Shown here piece after piece: positions 24,553-38,100 of a stretch of 64,000 nt of DNA. Numbering within the stretch: the stretch's first letter is position 1; the number at the start of each line of letters is the position of its first letter. Location: the NCBI RefSeq assembly GCF_910592395.1, contig NC_088309.1, forward strand, positions 5,830,501-5,894,500, read 5' to 3'. This DNA is from Lineus longissimus (taxonomy: Eukaryota > Nemertea > Pilidiophora > Heteronemertea > Lineidae). Below the pieces are notes generated by a model that saw only the letters and a list, made by a program, of their open reading frames with translations, searched no databases and was not told the origin of the DNA. The position numbers and the translations under genes are program-made.

Positions 24553-26508
24553 GGCAAAGGAATACGAAATCTTAGCTCACCCTTTTCCTGCTTATCTATT
24601 CCCATGTTGCTCTTCCTGTCATGTGCTGGGTCTATCACCAATCACCGTGGGCAATAAATTGGGCTGCACTATTGAAAATTGGTGGGGTCGGGTCTCGATT
24701 GTACGTGACCTAGTTCTATCCAAGTTCCAGAGCTTTAACACGGTTTGGTTAATCAAGCGTTCCACATATACTCTTTGAATAGAACGTTAAATACGAATCG
24801 GGTCAACGCGACTGCTAAAGATTCTGTCGGGCGATCGGGTCGGGTCGACTGCGTTTACAAGACTGAATTCGTCCAGTTTTCAGATAAGCCCTTGGGTTAT
24901 AGTCTCAACACCCTTGCGATGCTGCCCGATCGTCGGGTGATGAAGTGTGGGAAAGGTTCCGACGCCATTCACCTGCGATAGCCAACCAGGATATTTCATT
25001 TAGTCACATGATTACAGTAGTGGCAGACGTTTGGAGGGATTTAGCGATCTCAAAACATTGCGGGTCAAGGTGTTGCACTACGGCTATACATGTAACTGCA
25101 TTTCTTTTTTCTTGTACCACCAGCTAGTAATTTCGAACGCCGTACCACTTTAAAGACGTGATAATACATGTATACCAAAGTTATTAGCTGAGAGTGATTG
25201 ACTGATTGCAAGGGTATTATATAGTTGGTTAATTTATCTTTTCATTAACACCCAAGTGAGATGAGACCCTTAGCAGAAACCTAGAGCGACCAATAGTTTC
25301 TGCCCTTGGTGATACAGGTAAGAAGCCAATGATTGATTTGCAAGTGTTCCGACGACGTTGCCGTCTCCTGGACATTTTGTGTAGACTCGGGTTGGTATAT
25401 TTTGACTCGTCGGCTTTGAGCCCTGCCTTAGTGCTCGTTGCCTGTGTGAAAGTATACTTGTATGTTTATCCGCAGATCAAATACTATTTTATTACGAGAC
25501 TCATCTTAGGGTCGTTTTCCACGGCAAAATTTGAAAAGTTCTGCTTGTTATTGGTGGAAAGTAAAAGTATTAACAAAAGACTGCACAACACAGATAATTT
25601 CAAATCAAGTAAATTTTTCCTATAGTCGTTTTAGCCTATCGACCCCATGAAAACTGTTTTGTTGGGTCGATGTTATCAAGATTTCCACTGAAAGATAACA
25701 TTTCGAAAAGACAGTAGAACAAAGGGAATTCACGCCCTAGTTTAAAGACAATAGACTCTGTATTTGGATAGGCCTGAATTCTAGTCGGGTTGAGGGGGGG
25801 GGGGGGGCGTTGTACATGTACATAACAAAATAACAGCTAGGGCAAAGCGTGCCTTCTCGTGGTGGCAACTGCAGCGCGCGGGAAAATACTCTACATGTAG
25901 TCAGTGGAATCAGGCCTACAAGTGTTTTACTGACATTTCTCTCCCACAGGGTCAGACTTTATATGTATATCAAAAGAAGTTAAAAAAGCACTTTTATTTA
26001 CTACTATGGCAAATATTCTGTTTGATGCAGGGGCAAGGGAACGGGGTAAGAACGTTTTTACTAAGTGTATCATACTGCCACAGACCTGCATAGGCCTACT
26101 TCAGACTCGGGATACTGCTGATTGCACGAGAATGCATGGCATTGGAAAACGAATGCTGACGTCATTGGCAGAACGTCATAGCAATAAATCAGATATTATG
26201 ATATGCTAGTTTACATGACAGCGACTACCTGAAGCCTAATCGTGTTTCAAGTCTAATGCCTAGGGAAAGCGTCAAAGAGTATCGAACTATTTCGGCTATT
26301 AGCCCGAAGGTAACCGGCGTGTGGTTGATATTTCTTTATTGTAAGAGATTTATACAACAAGGACATTTCGCAAGATACATCTGAATCATGCACAACGAGA
26401 TGTGATTGATGAGCGATAATAGAGGAGGGGTAACAAACAACGGAAAGTTGGGTGGAGGACGGGAGGGACGATTGCGAGCCCTCCTCCTGCCACGTTCCTA
26501 GTAGTATA

Positions 26509-27452
26509 CAAGGAGGACACCGCGGTGACGTCACGGCTTTTCCAAGATGGCGCTGCATATTGTAAACAAACTCGATCCACGGCCAAGGGAAAATCAAGTC
26601 ATCAAAAAAGTTAGATTTTTTCGCATCAAATCAGAGTTATTAGTACTTTTCTGCTATGAAATAAGTCTTCAGACAATAAGCTATCATTTGAATAATGAAA
26701 AGTGCTGTTTTGATGGGGAAAATAGGGTTTTTTAAACCAAATAGCCGGGCACCGATCTTCCAAAATTAGCGATGGTTTCAAAACAGTCTCCCAGATATGG
26801 GGCAATCTCTTCATTATCATAATGGGATTTGGAGGCATGTTTACAGATTTTACAAGTTCGAGACCTGTAATACCTAAAACTCGCATAGATCCCCATAGAT
26901 CCCCTCTATTTGTCGAGTTAGCGCCCCTGTAAGATCATGCATTTTCGGACACTAGAACGAAATCTTCCTGCGGATATCGCGGTTTCGGTGATGATTTTAG
27001 GAGAAATTGACTGTTCTTAGAGTTGTATGGGACAGAAATGAGTTCATACTTCATGAATACATGAATATATTATGATATGGGCGGGCTTCTAAGTCAAAAC
27101 AATAACAAACTCAACTGCATCTCTACTGTATATTGCGTAGTGCATTGCCTAGTGTATTTCGTAGTGTATTTTAGCGGAGACATTATTTCCGCACTTTGGC
27201 CACGCCAAACGTCTTTTTTATTCGTGGAAGTTAATCTGCTCTGTAAATTTTATTTTACACAGGAAGAATCCATACTAGGTATTGCAATATTTCATGTCTA
27301 TTGGTGTTTTTGTGTACAAAAGCGCACCAGACAGTGAGACGTGGATATGTGTTCAGTACTGATGCTGTCAGTAGACTGAATCTGATTGGCCATAGCGATC
27401 ACTAATATGGGTCGGGATCACGTGATGTGACGTCACCGCGGTATCCTCCTTG
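26509..27452. mobile_element. 944-bp TIR transposon with 9-bp target duplication (Mutator-like)
   Basis: Ends are CAAGGAGGACACCGCGGTGA and the inverse of CAAGGAGGATACCGCGGTGA, pairing over about 24 bp and both continuing CGTCAC. AGTAGTATA is duplicated perfectly at 26500-26508 and 27453-27461. Nine base pairs is the usual duplication of MULE elements. No transposase frame is inside, so it would need a partner in trans. The TIRs include TGACGTCA, a CRE-type site. Confidence 0.8.
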
Positions 27453-29846
27453 AGTAGTATACGTATATACATACATACCTGAAGCGTAGTTATCGGAAAC
27501 TGGCTGGTTGACAATCGGAGACTTCCCCTGTGTCGGGTATGGGCCTCTTTCTATTTTTCTCAGCGCTTACGTACTCTCGACACAGTTAATTTGTCTGGGT
27601 TGTCAGATGCGTACATGTACGTGCGTTCGTGACGCAGGCAACGAATGTCAGACACGGCTTCTTGAGCAGCATGGTAGGCCTGTACATCAAGAATACGGCT
27701 GTAGACTTTCGTCTAGCATCACGACCGAGACTTTCTAGCTACTGTAGCATCCGCTAGCATGCATGCCGATTAATCAGCGGCGTGCGTCTGACAATCATTA
27801 CGTCTCCCGGGTCGGTCAAATGCCGAACACATCAATTGAAACCAAGGACTGTCATTCACAGCAACATTTATCACTGCAAAAGTCGTGTCAGTCCGTCTCA
27901 GACAACTTGCCATGCAAAAAGTAATGTTAGGCAGATATATCCCGCTTCATTTTGTCAACATTTCGCCGAGAGTACTAGGTGAATATCCAAGTACATGTAA
28001 TGAAGACGTCGTCTACTGAATGTCGTTGTGCCGTTTGCCAGGCGCAGCGAGGCAACATGGAAAAAAGGGAAGAAATCTTGATACCTTAAAACATAGGTAC
28101 ATGTACATATGTTGGGGCCCGATTTAAATATCCAGAAATGGTCTTAGATTAGTGAAACTAGAGTACATACAAATAACACCAACAGGTGGTTCCAGGCCCG
28201 TGCGTGCAGAAAAAATACTGCCATCTGCCAGAATAAAACTATCAATTCCGATGAAACTGTTATGAAATGCTACAACGATAGGCCTACTACATATTCAGAC
28301 CTGTATAATCCCGGAGGAATTCATAACAAAATAGTTCAGGTAGAGATAAATAATTGGAAGTTGTTATAAAACCAAACTGCGTTTAGTAGCATGAATATGT
28401 TTGCGAAGCCAGATTGATGTGATTCAAGAATCATTTTTGATTCTACTAACTGATTTGCCCTGCGGTCATTGTCTATTTTTTACTTATCATGTTAGTCTAT
28501 AGACGATGCTTGTCGAATCAGGCCTTAGCCGATAGAAGTACAAGCATGAGCATTTACTCGCCGCGCTCCCTCTAAGACGTTTGTTTTGTTGAGCCGTCGT
28601 ATAAAATTAAATCAAACGCCATCGAAAGCCGCGCGGTTTTCGTCCGCTCTCGTCGCTAAGCGTTAGGGGAGTTCAATCACTGAACGTTTACTCAAAGAGG
28701 AATTTACGCCGTTAATATATTCCATACTTATGAATAGCTCCAGATGATTAAGTAATCGGACTTAATGGTTATACATCACTGGACATATTGTGCTGCACAA
28801 ATCAGCAACCTCAACGCAGTCTTGATGTAGCCAAAGATGGGTGACTGGGGAAATCAAATTTCCCGATAGACCTGTTGAATTGTTTCTTGATATATCATTC
28901 TATGTACCCCACTGGTAGTCTATTGATTGTCAAATCAAGGCTAAACATTTCATGGTTTGTAAGTCTATCCACATCTCGTACTCATTCTTGGGCTACATGT
29001 ACATCGTTTTTACCTCATACTTTTGGGAAGACGAACTCATTTTTTCGAACTCATTTTAGGCTTGGCATTGATTCAGTCCTCTCCAGGGATACCCAGTGCA
29101 GTAAAAGAAGCTGAAGTGTCACCCAAGAGGCAATTTCTCAACATTAGCAGTTCACTGAGAAACCAAACCAAACTGTAACATAACATGCAAACAAGATATT
29201 CTAATTGCTGTATCTCTGTGCAGGGTGGTTCAGTTTTGATCAAACTTGATTTGAAAATGTCCCTTATAGGATTCGTACATGTCATGCAAACCTTAATGCA
29301 TGAAAATTAACCTTCAAAGGCAATTGTTGTTCAAAAATATATTTCAGTTGGTAGAAAATACCGTAGTTATGACTTTCAAAACTTCCTTTAACTCGTGGAC
29401 TTTACTTAAGTTACGCCCTAGTGTGAATTTCTTGGTTTAAGTATATGATATTGCGTCTTACCCTTGACTGGGCCGCGGTGAGGGAGGGGGGACACTAGAT
29501 ACAAATAGATAGTTGCAGGGCATTACTCCACTTAACAGATGGCAGACTTGATCGGACCCTGGATTGTTTTTTGCAGCAACAATTGATGATAATGATATTC
29601 TTTTATCATCCAATTGATTGCTTTCTAATTCAGCCAATTACCGTTGAGAGTTTTCTTCTTTACTGCGAACAGGTGAGACAAGAAGGCCAATAATCGTTGG
29701 AGTGCGGTGTATATGGTGCAGTTAAAACGATCATTTCCCGGCCGTCTGGTTGTGAGAATGATTTCAGGTGAATGGAAACAATACAGCCTTTTTATCCCAC
29801 CATGCCAATATTTTCCGAACTCAATGTTTGGGCTGTGAAAAAGTTG

Positions 29847-30021
29847 TGCCGGTGTAAAAGTAAAAAGTGTCCCCCCTGGAAAAAGTGTCCGGCCCTATTG
29901 TATTCTGCAATATGGTTCTATAGAGACCCTGACCGTCAATAGCTCAGAGATTGAAGCGCATAATAGAATCCTTTGTTCCCGGACATTTTAACCTAGGACA
30001 TTTTAAACTTCTACACCGGGA
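29847..30021. mobile_element. Imperfect palindromic MITE
   Basis: Arms GCCGGTGTAAAAGT and the inverse ACTTCTACACCGGG, each followed inward by two copies of a GTGTCC/GGACA word. About 175 bp, no coding capacity. Confidence 0.6.
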
Positions 30022-31849
30022 ACATGTTCACTTTTACCAACCTTTCTAGTTACGCGTCACAGACTGAGCTCACAAAATCATTCAAAAATGTTCACTATGC
30101 CTACTTTTAAGGTAATGCATAAAACATGGGCGATAATTAGAACAACGACCCTGGACCTTTTATTTATATACATGTATATTATAGTTTGTCCATTTTGCGG
30201 TTGATTTGACATAGATACACATTGGAGGATGCATCGATGATAGTGAATTTAAAAGGGAGTTTGCAATGTGCATTAAAAGTCGATAACGTAAGGGCACTTC
30301 TGCATGCACTTCTGATGGATTTCCCGAGAAAGTAAGTGTTGTTGTTAAACACTGCATCTAGTCATTAATTCGTGGTAGAATGTTTACATTTTGTCATCCT
30401 TTCAAGGACTACAGAAGAATACATGAAGACAAAAATTCACATTTTTACAAAATCTTGATAAGGATAACTTTCTTTTATTCGGGTCTTATTGAAAGGGAAG
30501 TTGAATTGCTCAGACGCATGGAAATGACGATAAATGCTCTCGACAGTTCCAACATTATCGTGAAGGACATTTGTACCCGTCAGAATACATATTTAGAGAG
30601 GTTAGTACTTGGTGAAAAAGATCTTGACATGCATGCAACTGTATTTCTTCTGTCATATGTGATAGTTCTCCATCATCGCAGTATACATTTGTAATTTATT
30701 ACAACAAATTTCAAATTAGTTTATAACGAACTTTGACTGCACGGCAGCAATAGACCTATCAATTGAGTTGGAAATGAAAACAAGCAAAACTTTGATTCAG
30801 AGAGATATCGCAAGTTAGTGTAGGCTTACTCGTTCATCTACAATATCTCCGCTCCAGAGCTAATCAAACAGCCTCCCTCTGATCATTTGAGCGCAATCAG
30901 TTGATGTGGTCTGGTTTAAAGGATTAAATAAATTTATTTTAGGAAATATTCGTGGTAAATGTCTCTAAGAATGGTAAATGTCTCGAGTGGTTGTCTCTCC
31001 AAAAGTGATAGTCGCCTGAAATCGCTTCAATATGTAAAAGCATTTGCTCCAAATATGGATTTCCTCCTCACACACCCGGCCCTGGTGCCTAAGGACCATC
31101 GCCGACTTCAATTGCACCCAATTAAAAGGTGTGGCAGCTGCTCATCTATTGTTCAGAAATTAATGAGAGTTGCTGTGGCAGTACAGAATACAAATGTGTT
31201 TAGCACCAACGCGTAATTTGTGCCCTCTCCGGAAGTATTGTTGGTTTGCCCCTGGTAAAGGCCTATATCAGCATAGGCGTGCCGCGGGCTCACGAAGCAT
31301 ACATGGTGTCCCAAAAAGTAATTTAATTAATTTTCGCGCGACAGTTAATATTAGGTGCGTTTATTTTGGGACATCGTTTGACGATGCAGATGACTCAAAA
31401 AGGGGATTTGCACAAAACGACCGATGTGTGAAGTTTGTGTCAACCGTGTTGACATTGAATAAGATTTGGCAGTAATGACTTGTGTAAGGTTATACAAAAA
31501 AGCCTTATCTCGCTATAAGATATTTTACTGTGCTGCACACTGCTTAGATAAAAGTGTCAATTTAGGTTACGTAACTTTATAACATTAACGGGTGACCCAG
31601 ACTAATAATGTGATATGCTTATTACGAGTATCGTGGTGGACACACTTTTTATATATACATCAGCAGTGTGTAAAACTGGTGGACAGTTAATACCTAGATA
31701 TTGACCCCAACTATTAAAAGCAGTCGGACTCCAGCGAAGGCCCAATGTAGCATCAACAATAACATTGGACCGAAAAAAACCCAAAAGAGGTCATTCGTAG
31801 GTTCACTTTCTTCCGAATAATTCCCCGAGGGAAAAAGTTTTGACAAGAG

Positions 31850-32087
31850 CTTAAAATTCTACAGCCAATCAGATCTCCTTCAAAATGAGGTTAATGCCAA
31901 TTTCAAGGGTGGGAGTCAGTTCTCTGGAAAACAAAGAACTGACTCTCACCCTTGAAATTGAGATTCACTTTGTTTTGATTGAGATTCACATTGTTTTGAT
32001 TGAGATTCACTTTGTTTTTAAATAGTTCTAATTGCTTTAGGATTTCAAATTCTTGACAAACCAGTAGTGCCTATGGTCAACCCGTAA
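31850..32087. mobile_element. Palindromic MITE, family A copy 2
   Basis: Same central stem as 6492-6702 (TTTCAAGGGTGGGAGTCAG against CTGACTCTCACCCTTGAAAT) and same right end (GGTCAACCCGTAA). The right arm carries a local triplication of TTTGATTGAGATTCAC (about 31960-32015). The left end is eroded. Confidence 0.75.
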
Positions 32088-32381
32088 ACATAATAATATA
32101 GAATCCTTTACCGGACACTGTGTCCTTGAACGTTTCAAGCTTTTACACCAAGAGTTCCATCCTGGAATAGGCACATCTAGCGCGAGGGGTTCACCTGTGC
32201 CATTCCGACATCGCGGGGCAGTTTCGAGATGATGCAAGTGCGGGAAAGTTTATTGTTTTAGACCCATTTTATTAGGTAACGCGAGATTTAAGCTCCACCA
32301 GTGTGAGGGAAACTAAAAAACATCAGGTCATTTAGTCGCTGATGATTTTGATGACTCTTTCGCCAGCACACTGGCGGGGTA

Positions 32382-32909
32382 TCACATTGTTGTAAACTTT
32401 TCGACTGAATGACCTGGCGCGCAGCCGTGGAGGCTCATTGTGCACCATTCATTCACCGCCTGTGTTTGTAAAATACAGAACGCGGTATTGTAAACGTCCC
32501 ACAGTTTGTCAATACTTTGGATTACACTCAGTACACACGAGGCAGGGATAAGAAGCGGATCTGAGGATATCTCCATGAACTTTTGGAACTTTCGTTAACT
32601 TTTTAGGTCTCTCAGCAATGCATCAACTTGACCCAATACCACTTCATAGCTGTGTCCTCTTGCGGGACGGCAGTAGGGAGAACTGGCATTCGTCCTAATC
32701 TCGGGACCTAATCCACATCTGTCAGGCGTTCGTTCTGATAGTTGGATAAGAGTGAAAAATGTAGGCTCAAAGTACACATGGAAAGGACTTACTCCGAAGG
32801 ATTTATTAGTTGTAGCAGTGACTTGTAGAAAACCAGGTGGGTCTTTTAGGGAGTACATCTTCAGGAGTAGTGAATAAGTGGTTGTGCCATCGTTAGGATA
32901 GACAAGTTC
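32382..32909 (-). pseudogene. Possible coding remnant with in-frame stop (REJ-like pattern)
   Basis: A minus-strand frame of about 175 codons is open except for one TAA at 32595-32597. Its start contains YSLLLKM and then FLQVTATTNKS, a pattern like the TYTFTLTV..VTVTTN stretch of REJ/PKD-type extracellular proteins, followed by Cys-containing segments (RCGLGPE, PYCRPARG). Composition looks protein-like rather than random, but the family match is my reading of a short pattern. It could equally be chance, or two exons of a gene I have misjoined. Confidence 0.28.
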
Positions 32910-33685
32910 TCAACCAAAAATAGGATACACGTGGGGATTTTGTTTTAGGATTGTCTAATTTCGATGTTGAATTCTCTTGCCTGCTTATTGGAGAGGGAAA
33001 TTTGTATCAGAGGAGTTATAGCAGATGGTACAAATGTTCTAACACACAGGTAAACACAGGTGTTGGCCAATGTATTGTGGTACACTGAGCTTGCTTTTTA
33101 CAGTAGCATGTTCCACTTATTTTCTACTCAGTGTGTTCCAAGCTTACCATTACTAACTGTTACGGTACCCTTTGGTTTTACATACAATACCAAATGTTCA
33201 GATTCTATTGTTATTGCAATAAGTCTTGGAATATTCCTGTGGTCATTAGTAGAAAATTGAGACCAGCATAGAATTACTCTTGATTGGAGCTAACTATTTG
33301 AAATGAGTTGTATGGGTTACGACCACTGCACGAGGATACGAATGAAAAGCACGTGCCGATCTACCGGCGTTCAGCGTTGATATCCATCCCTCATTCGACA
33401 GAGACGCGAGGATTGTCACGTACCACTGATAAATCGGCATGGGGAAACCAGGAAACATGATTTAGAATGAAACAAATGAGGCAGAACCAAACCGTGCATC
33501 CCTCACCATTGTCTTTCATTCAAAGTTCATAATAGCAGGTTTTGCGATCTGTACTAACGACGAAGAACGAAGGTCTGTGGTGTCATTAAGTCCTGCTAAT
33601 TCATTTTCGAGACACTCGTTAGTGTCCTGGATACTTAATTGTAAGCAATGCTATATGGTCTTGAAGATCGAGGCCACTCAGTCCA

Positions 33686-33811
33686 GGGAGTTTTCACAAA
33701 CCCCCCGAAACGCCAGCGCGAATGCCTCTCCCATTTTTCGACCTCCCGATTACGATGTCAAACACTGGCGTAGGCGTTCACGTTGGCGTTTCGGGGGACT
33801 TGTGAAAACTC
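33686..33811. mobile_element. Palindromic MITE, family B copy 3
   Basis: GGGAGTTTTCACAAA at the left, inverse TTGTGAAAACT at the right, with CCCGAAACGCCAGCG facing CGTTGGCGTTTCGGG. The 92-codon open frame at 33577-33855 runs through this element and is not a gene. Confidence 0.8.
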
Positions 33812-35039
33812 GCTTGTGTAGAAGGAAACGAGAAATCGTCTATAAAATGCATTAAATGCTTCTTCGTACTACGTCATTCGTAGCGGCTTGCTAAACCTGC
33901 CTATTGAGAGGACGATACGGCAAAACCTTGTTCTCCAGTAATTTGATCATCAAGAGGTTTAATTATGTTTTTCAGGGTAATCAAACCATTTTGAAAATAT
34001 TTAAAAAACTTTTAGATCATACTTAACACGATTACGGTTACCCCATTAGCAAAGAAATATCGCATATCGGTGTTTCTCTCGGTACAGCAGTGTGTAAACC
34101 GAAATCTTCACAGTCAAGTTTCATCTGAACTAAATATACTGCACTTTAGAGGCTTGTCCTAGACTTGTCCCTAAACTTCCGACACAAAGATACATTTTCG
34201 GTTGTTCAAATTGTCTTAACGCCTCTTCTGGCGGGATGAGATTCGCATCTCTGAAATCGTGGCTCGTAAAAGCTACTCCATCGGCTCAATATGCAGGTCA
34301 CTGCGGGTGAGTTCTAAATATCGTCAGGCTTAAGTTTTGATGATCCGCATTTCATCACAATTTGAGATACACAAGAATATTTTGTGCGAGGTACTATAAG
34401 TGCATCTTGACCCTCAATGTATTGACATTGCTAAGCCGCAAGACAACGCGCAGCGGCGGCTACGGAGGCAACACCGCGGGAAGTTCAGTATGCTTTAAGT
34501 GTAGATTAGAGAAGAATGAACGCCTCAAATATTTCCAACCTACAGGGCCTACATTTATGTTGGCTCCTGACAAGATGACGGAGAGAAAAGTAAAGAACTG
34601 GCCCACACTCAACTTGGTACACTCGGCAGATTATAAAAGTAATTACGAAAGATGGTGAGAGTGAAAAAATATTATTTTTCGCTTAACATATTGACTTTCC
34701 AGTCGTCCCTGGTGGCGTTTTCAAGCTACTTTATGAAGGAGAGAAGAAAAATAGTTATTTTCTACAGCATGTTTCAATACCAGTTAAAGAATTCATGCTA
34801 GATAATGAAAATACAAACTGGCAGGGTACAACCACTACAAAAACCTATTTTCATTTTTTAAGTAAGCCTACATAAACATGTATGCACGATTAACATAGAC
34901 TCTAGACTTCATGATGTAAGGTATACCGATAGTTATATATACACGCGTTATTAGGTTACCTTCACCTGCAAAACTGCTGGCTGCAAAAAAAACGACCCTG
35001 AAGATGCGGTGCGGGAGTTCAAATCACAATTGTCATCCC

Positions 35040-35152
35040 TAAATTCGCATTTTTTGGCGGGTCATTGGTGCGTCATTCGTCGCGCGTAATTTGGCGCACA
35101 ACTCGGCGCGCAACTCGCCTAAGCTGCGCGTCAATGACGCGAAGCAGGTGTT
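35040..35152. repeat. GC-rich dispersed repeat, copy 2
   Basis: Block with repeated CGCGC words: GGGTCATTGG, CGCACAACTCGGCGCGCAAC, GCGTCAATGACGCGAAG. Related, in inverse orientation, to 10015-10085. Confidence 0.6.
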
Positions 35153-38100
35153 GTGATAAAAAATTTGCTAAAGACAATTATAACGATTGTGGAGGGTTCA
35201 CCGATTAATCATCAGGTCCATCTAAAGCCGACGAAGTACTATACATGCTTCCCGAAATTGGTGGCTTGCATTGGAACTAACTTTTTCCCCCTGTCCGTAA
35301 TTAAAGGCATTCAAGTGTGTTGGTCAACCATGACTATCTCCTTTGTCCCTCCACCATAAGGCCTAGTTTCCCCTTATGACATCACTATTTCGGACACTCA
35401 GCGCCCCATTTCTGGAAAGGTGTCTAGATTAAACAGTGCCAGTGAGCTGAATGTTTTTGTACAAAATTAAGAAATTTTACAATTTTACATAATACATCTG
35501 GACATGTAATTGGTTTCCCAGCACCTGTAGTGTTGCGTCATTGGCTTGGTATAGACCAATTACGAAGCATATCTGTGAACTGTACAGTTACGTGTAGGAC
35601 TATACAATTCATTCACTCCTGAATGAAACATAGGTTTTTTTTCGTTGGTAAAATTATTTGCATAAAGTGATTAAAAGATGGGTTCCACAAGCTGTTTCCA
35701 TAGGCCTACTTTTCACTGAATTGATGATTTCCAAGTCCGTGACAGCAATATCATATGCGTCATGAATATACCAATTGGCAGGAATACGGTTAACCTACTT
35801 CTAACGTATGCAGGAGATTTATTTTAAAATTATTTTAAAATACCTGGATTTATAATGAACCGCATTTTACAGTGTTAATGCACTATGTGCAAACGAAGCC
35901 TCGTTTTGAATTCAGCGCTTATGCATGGTGAGTTGCGAAATGTGGAAGTAGCTAAAACAACACTTAAAACCACATGCTTCGTTGTGTATTTGGAGATATT
36001 TTAGAATAGAAATTGATACCTCACTGTCGGTATTGATTGTCTCACCAAAACCACTTTAATTGGGCGGAGCTAGCTAAGTACAGTGAGATAGGAGGCACTT
36101 AAAGAGTAAGTAGAAAGCATTTAAAATCGTTCGAAATACAGTTTACCCGTGAGACATTAACTCGAAATATAACAACAGATATAATTTCTTTTTTGGGGTT
36201 TTCTGATTGCATCAACTAACACTTTTTGCCCACTACCAGTAACCTTACCACTCCTCCTTCAATTGGGTGCTGGCATCCCAAAAGGCGGAGCTGATTTTCA
36301 TAATTAGGGCATGCGTCAAATGACGTCAAATCTCAGACAAAAGCGGAATTTCCAAGCCTCGCCATTAGTGAGGGTTCCTTTGTGATAGACTAGCGCCGTT
36401 TGCCTGCCTCCTTTTGCCCTACGGACCAAATGCTGCCTATCTTCCCATTGGGAGATTGACAGTGACGTAACGTCTCTTTTATAACAATGCAATGTCCTTG
36501 TAACATTGCCCAGTCAGCGACGACCATTTTTCTGGTACCCTATTTGAAAACGTTACATGCCGTTCATACGATTTTATATTGCGTCAATATGACATAGCTG
36601 CAACGCAGGGGCAATGCAGTTTGTGTGACGTGTCGGAGGGAGCGTACTTAAAACTGAACTCCGCTAGGCTAAGGCATACTTAACTCTGAACGTTTCCGCT
36701 GGTGATAACCACAAGTAGACATAAGGTTATTGCACTGCCACGGACAGGACACAAGTTGTCATGTGTTTCCCCAATTAGTATTTACATTCTCATTCAAGTT
36801 AATCGATTTACAGTTAAAGAATCATTCCAAAGCTGGCAGATGTTGTTACATGTAGCTGTCTATAACATCTTGCTTCAGGGGGCCAGGGTAGTGTCAGGGT
36901 TACATAGATAGCGAGGTTAAATCTCAATTAAAACATAATTTTACGACCGCCTCCGATGTAGAATAAAGTGACCTGCCGTGAAGTTCTGATGATATACGTT
37001 TGCGACAATAAGAGTAGCCGACTCGACCAAACCCCTTCATCTTGTGTAGCAATATTTATTTGACTGAAAGTGCAGTTTAGAAGATATGACATTTATTACA
37101 CAAATACATGAAGTAACATAATTCGGTGAAATAAAATAAAGATAACTATCGGGAATTGCATAGCATGAAGCCTTTTTTACGGAAAGCAAAAAGTTATCTC
37201 AGCATGGATCTTATTTACAGTGCTAACAGAACATAACGCTTCTTTTCCGAAAACATTCCCGCTTGTACATGTACATTGTATATCTCTACCTGCATGCTAT
37301 ATGCGCAATAAATATTGTCTGGTGATCTTATCATGGCATGCATTATTTATTTTTAGTCGTTGCAGTATAATTTTCTTGTCATATTTCTGCCTCGGTAAAA
37401 CAAAAACAACTTTCTGTCAAGCGCATTTGGGTTTAGATCGCTGCAGTACGAGCACTCTATCACATCAGCGCCTTTAGATGACGTCTTCACTGTACCGCGA
37501 CGTTGAACAACCAATCAACAGCGGGTAAACGAATCTTGCCAAAATTGTTGCAGCATGTTGTTTCAGCATCGTCCACTACGAATAACTAACCCGCCCAAGG
37601 ATATATACAATTTTGAAGCAGCTCAATATCTGTTTTTTTCTGTTCACGAAATTTAAATAGCAGTGTGCTTTCGGTGCATTGGACATATCATTGTGCACAG
37701 GTAAAAAAAGAGTGCAGATCCCTAGACAAACAATTCGCTGAATTTCAGTTACGATGGGATTGGCTTTTTGAGAGGCATTTATCTCAATAAAATATTTGAT
37801 ATAATGCATATAGGGAGTATTAATGTAAAAAAGTACTGTTGTCACATTTGTAAGGTCAAGATATTGCTGAAAGGTAGGCCAAGCATAACTTTGCCGAATA
37901 AAGCAGTGCATGTTTGTGCAGGGTGCGATAATTCCGGTTTGATTATTCAACCGACCTTACAAAGGCGATATTAGAGCATTTCTCCTTGGGTCGGCCAAAA
38001 TAATGTCATCGATAGTTGACACAGGATCGACAAATTATCATTGATCGTCGTGTTATCTGAATATCCGAATATCTGTGTGACCCTATTCCCTTTGTATTGG

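Noticed and set aside
30380-30694. Plus-strand 104-codon frame with a helical-looking stretch (EREVELLRRMEM)
   Set aside because: No convincing splice pair and no family; AT-rich random frames of this length are expected in 16 kb.
31310-31375. Inverted GGTGTCCCAAAA / TTTTGGGACA words, mariner-like
   Set aside because: Only about 11 bp pair, no TA duplication visible and no transposase.
33577-33855. 92-codon plus-strand frame
   Set aside because: Runs through a palindromic MITE; not a gene.
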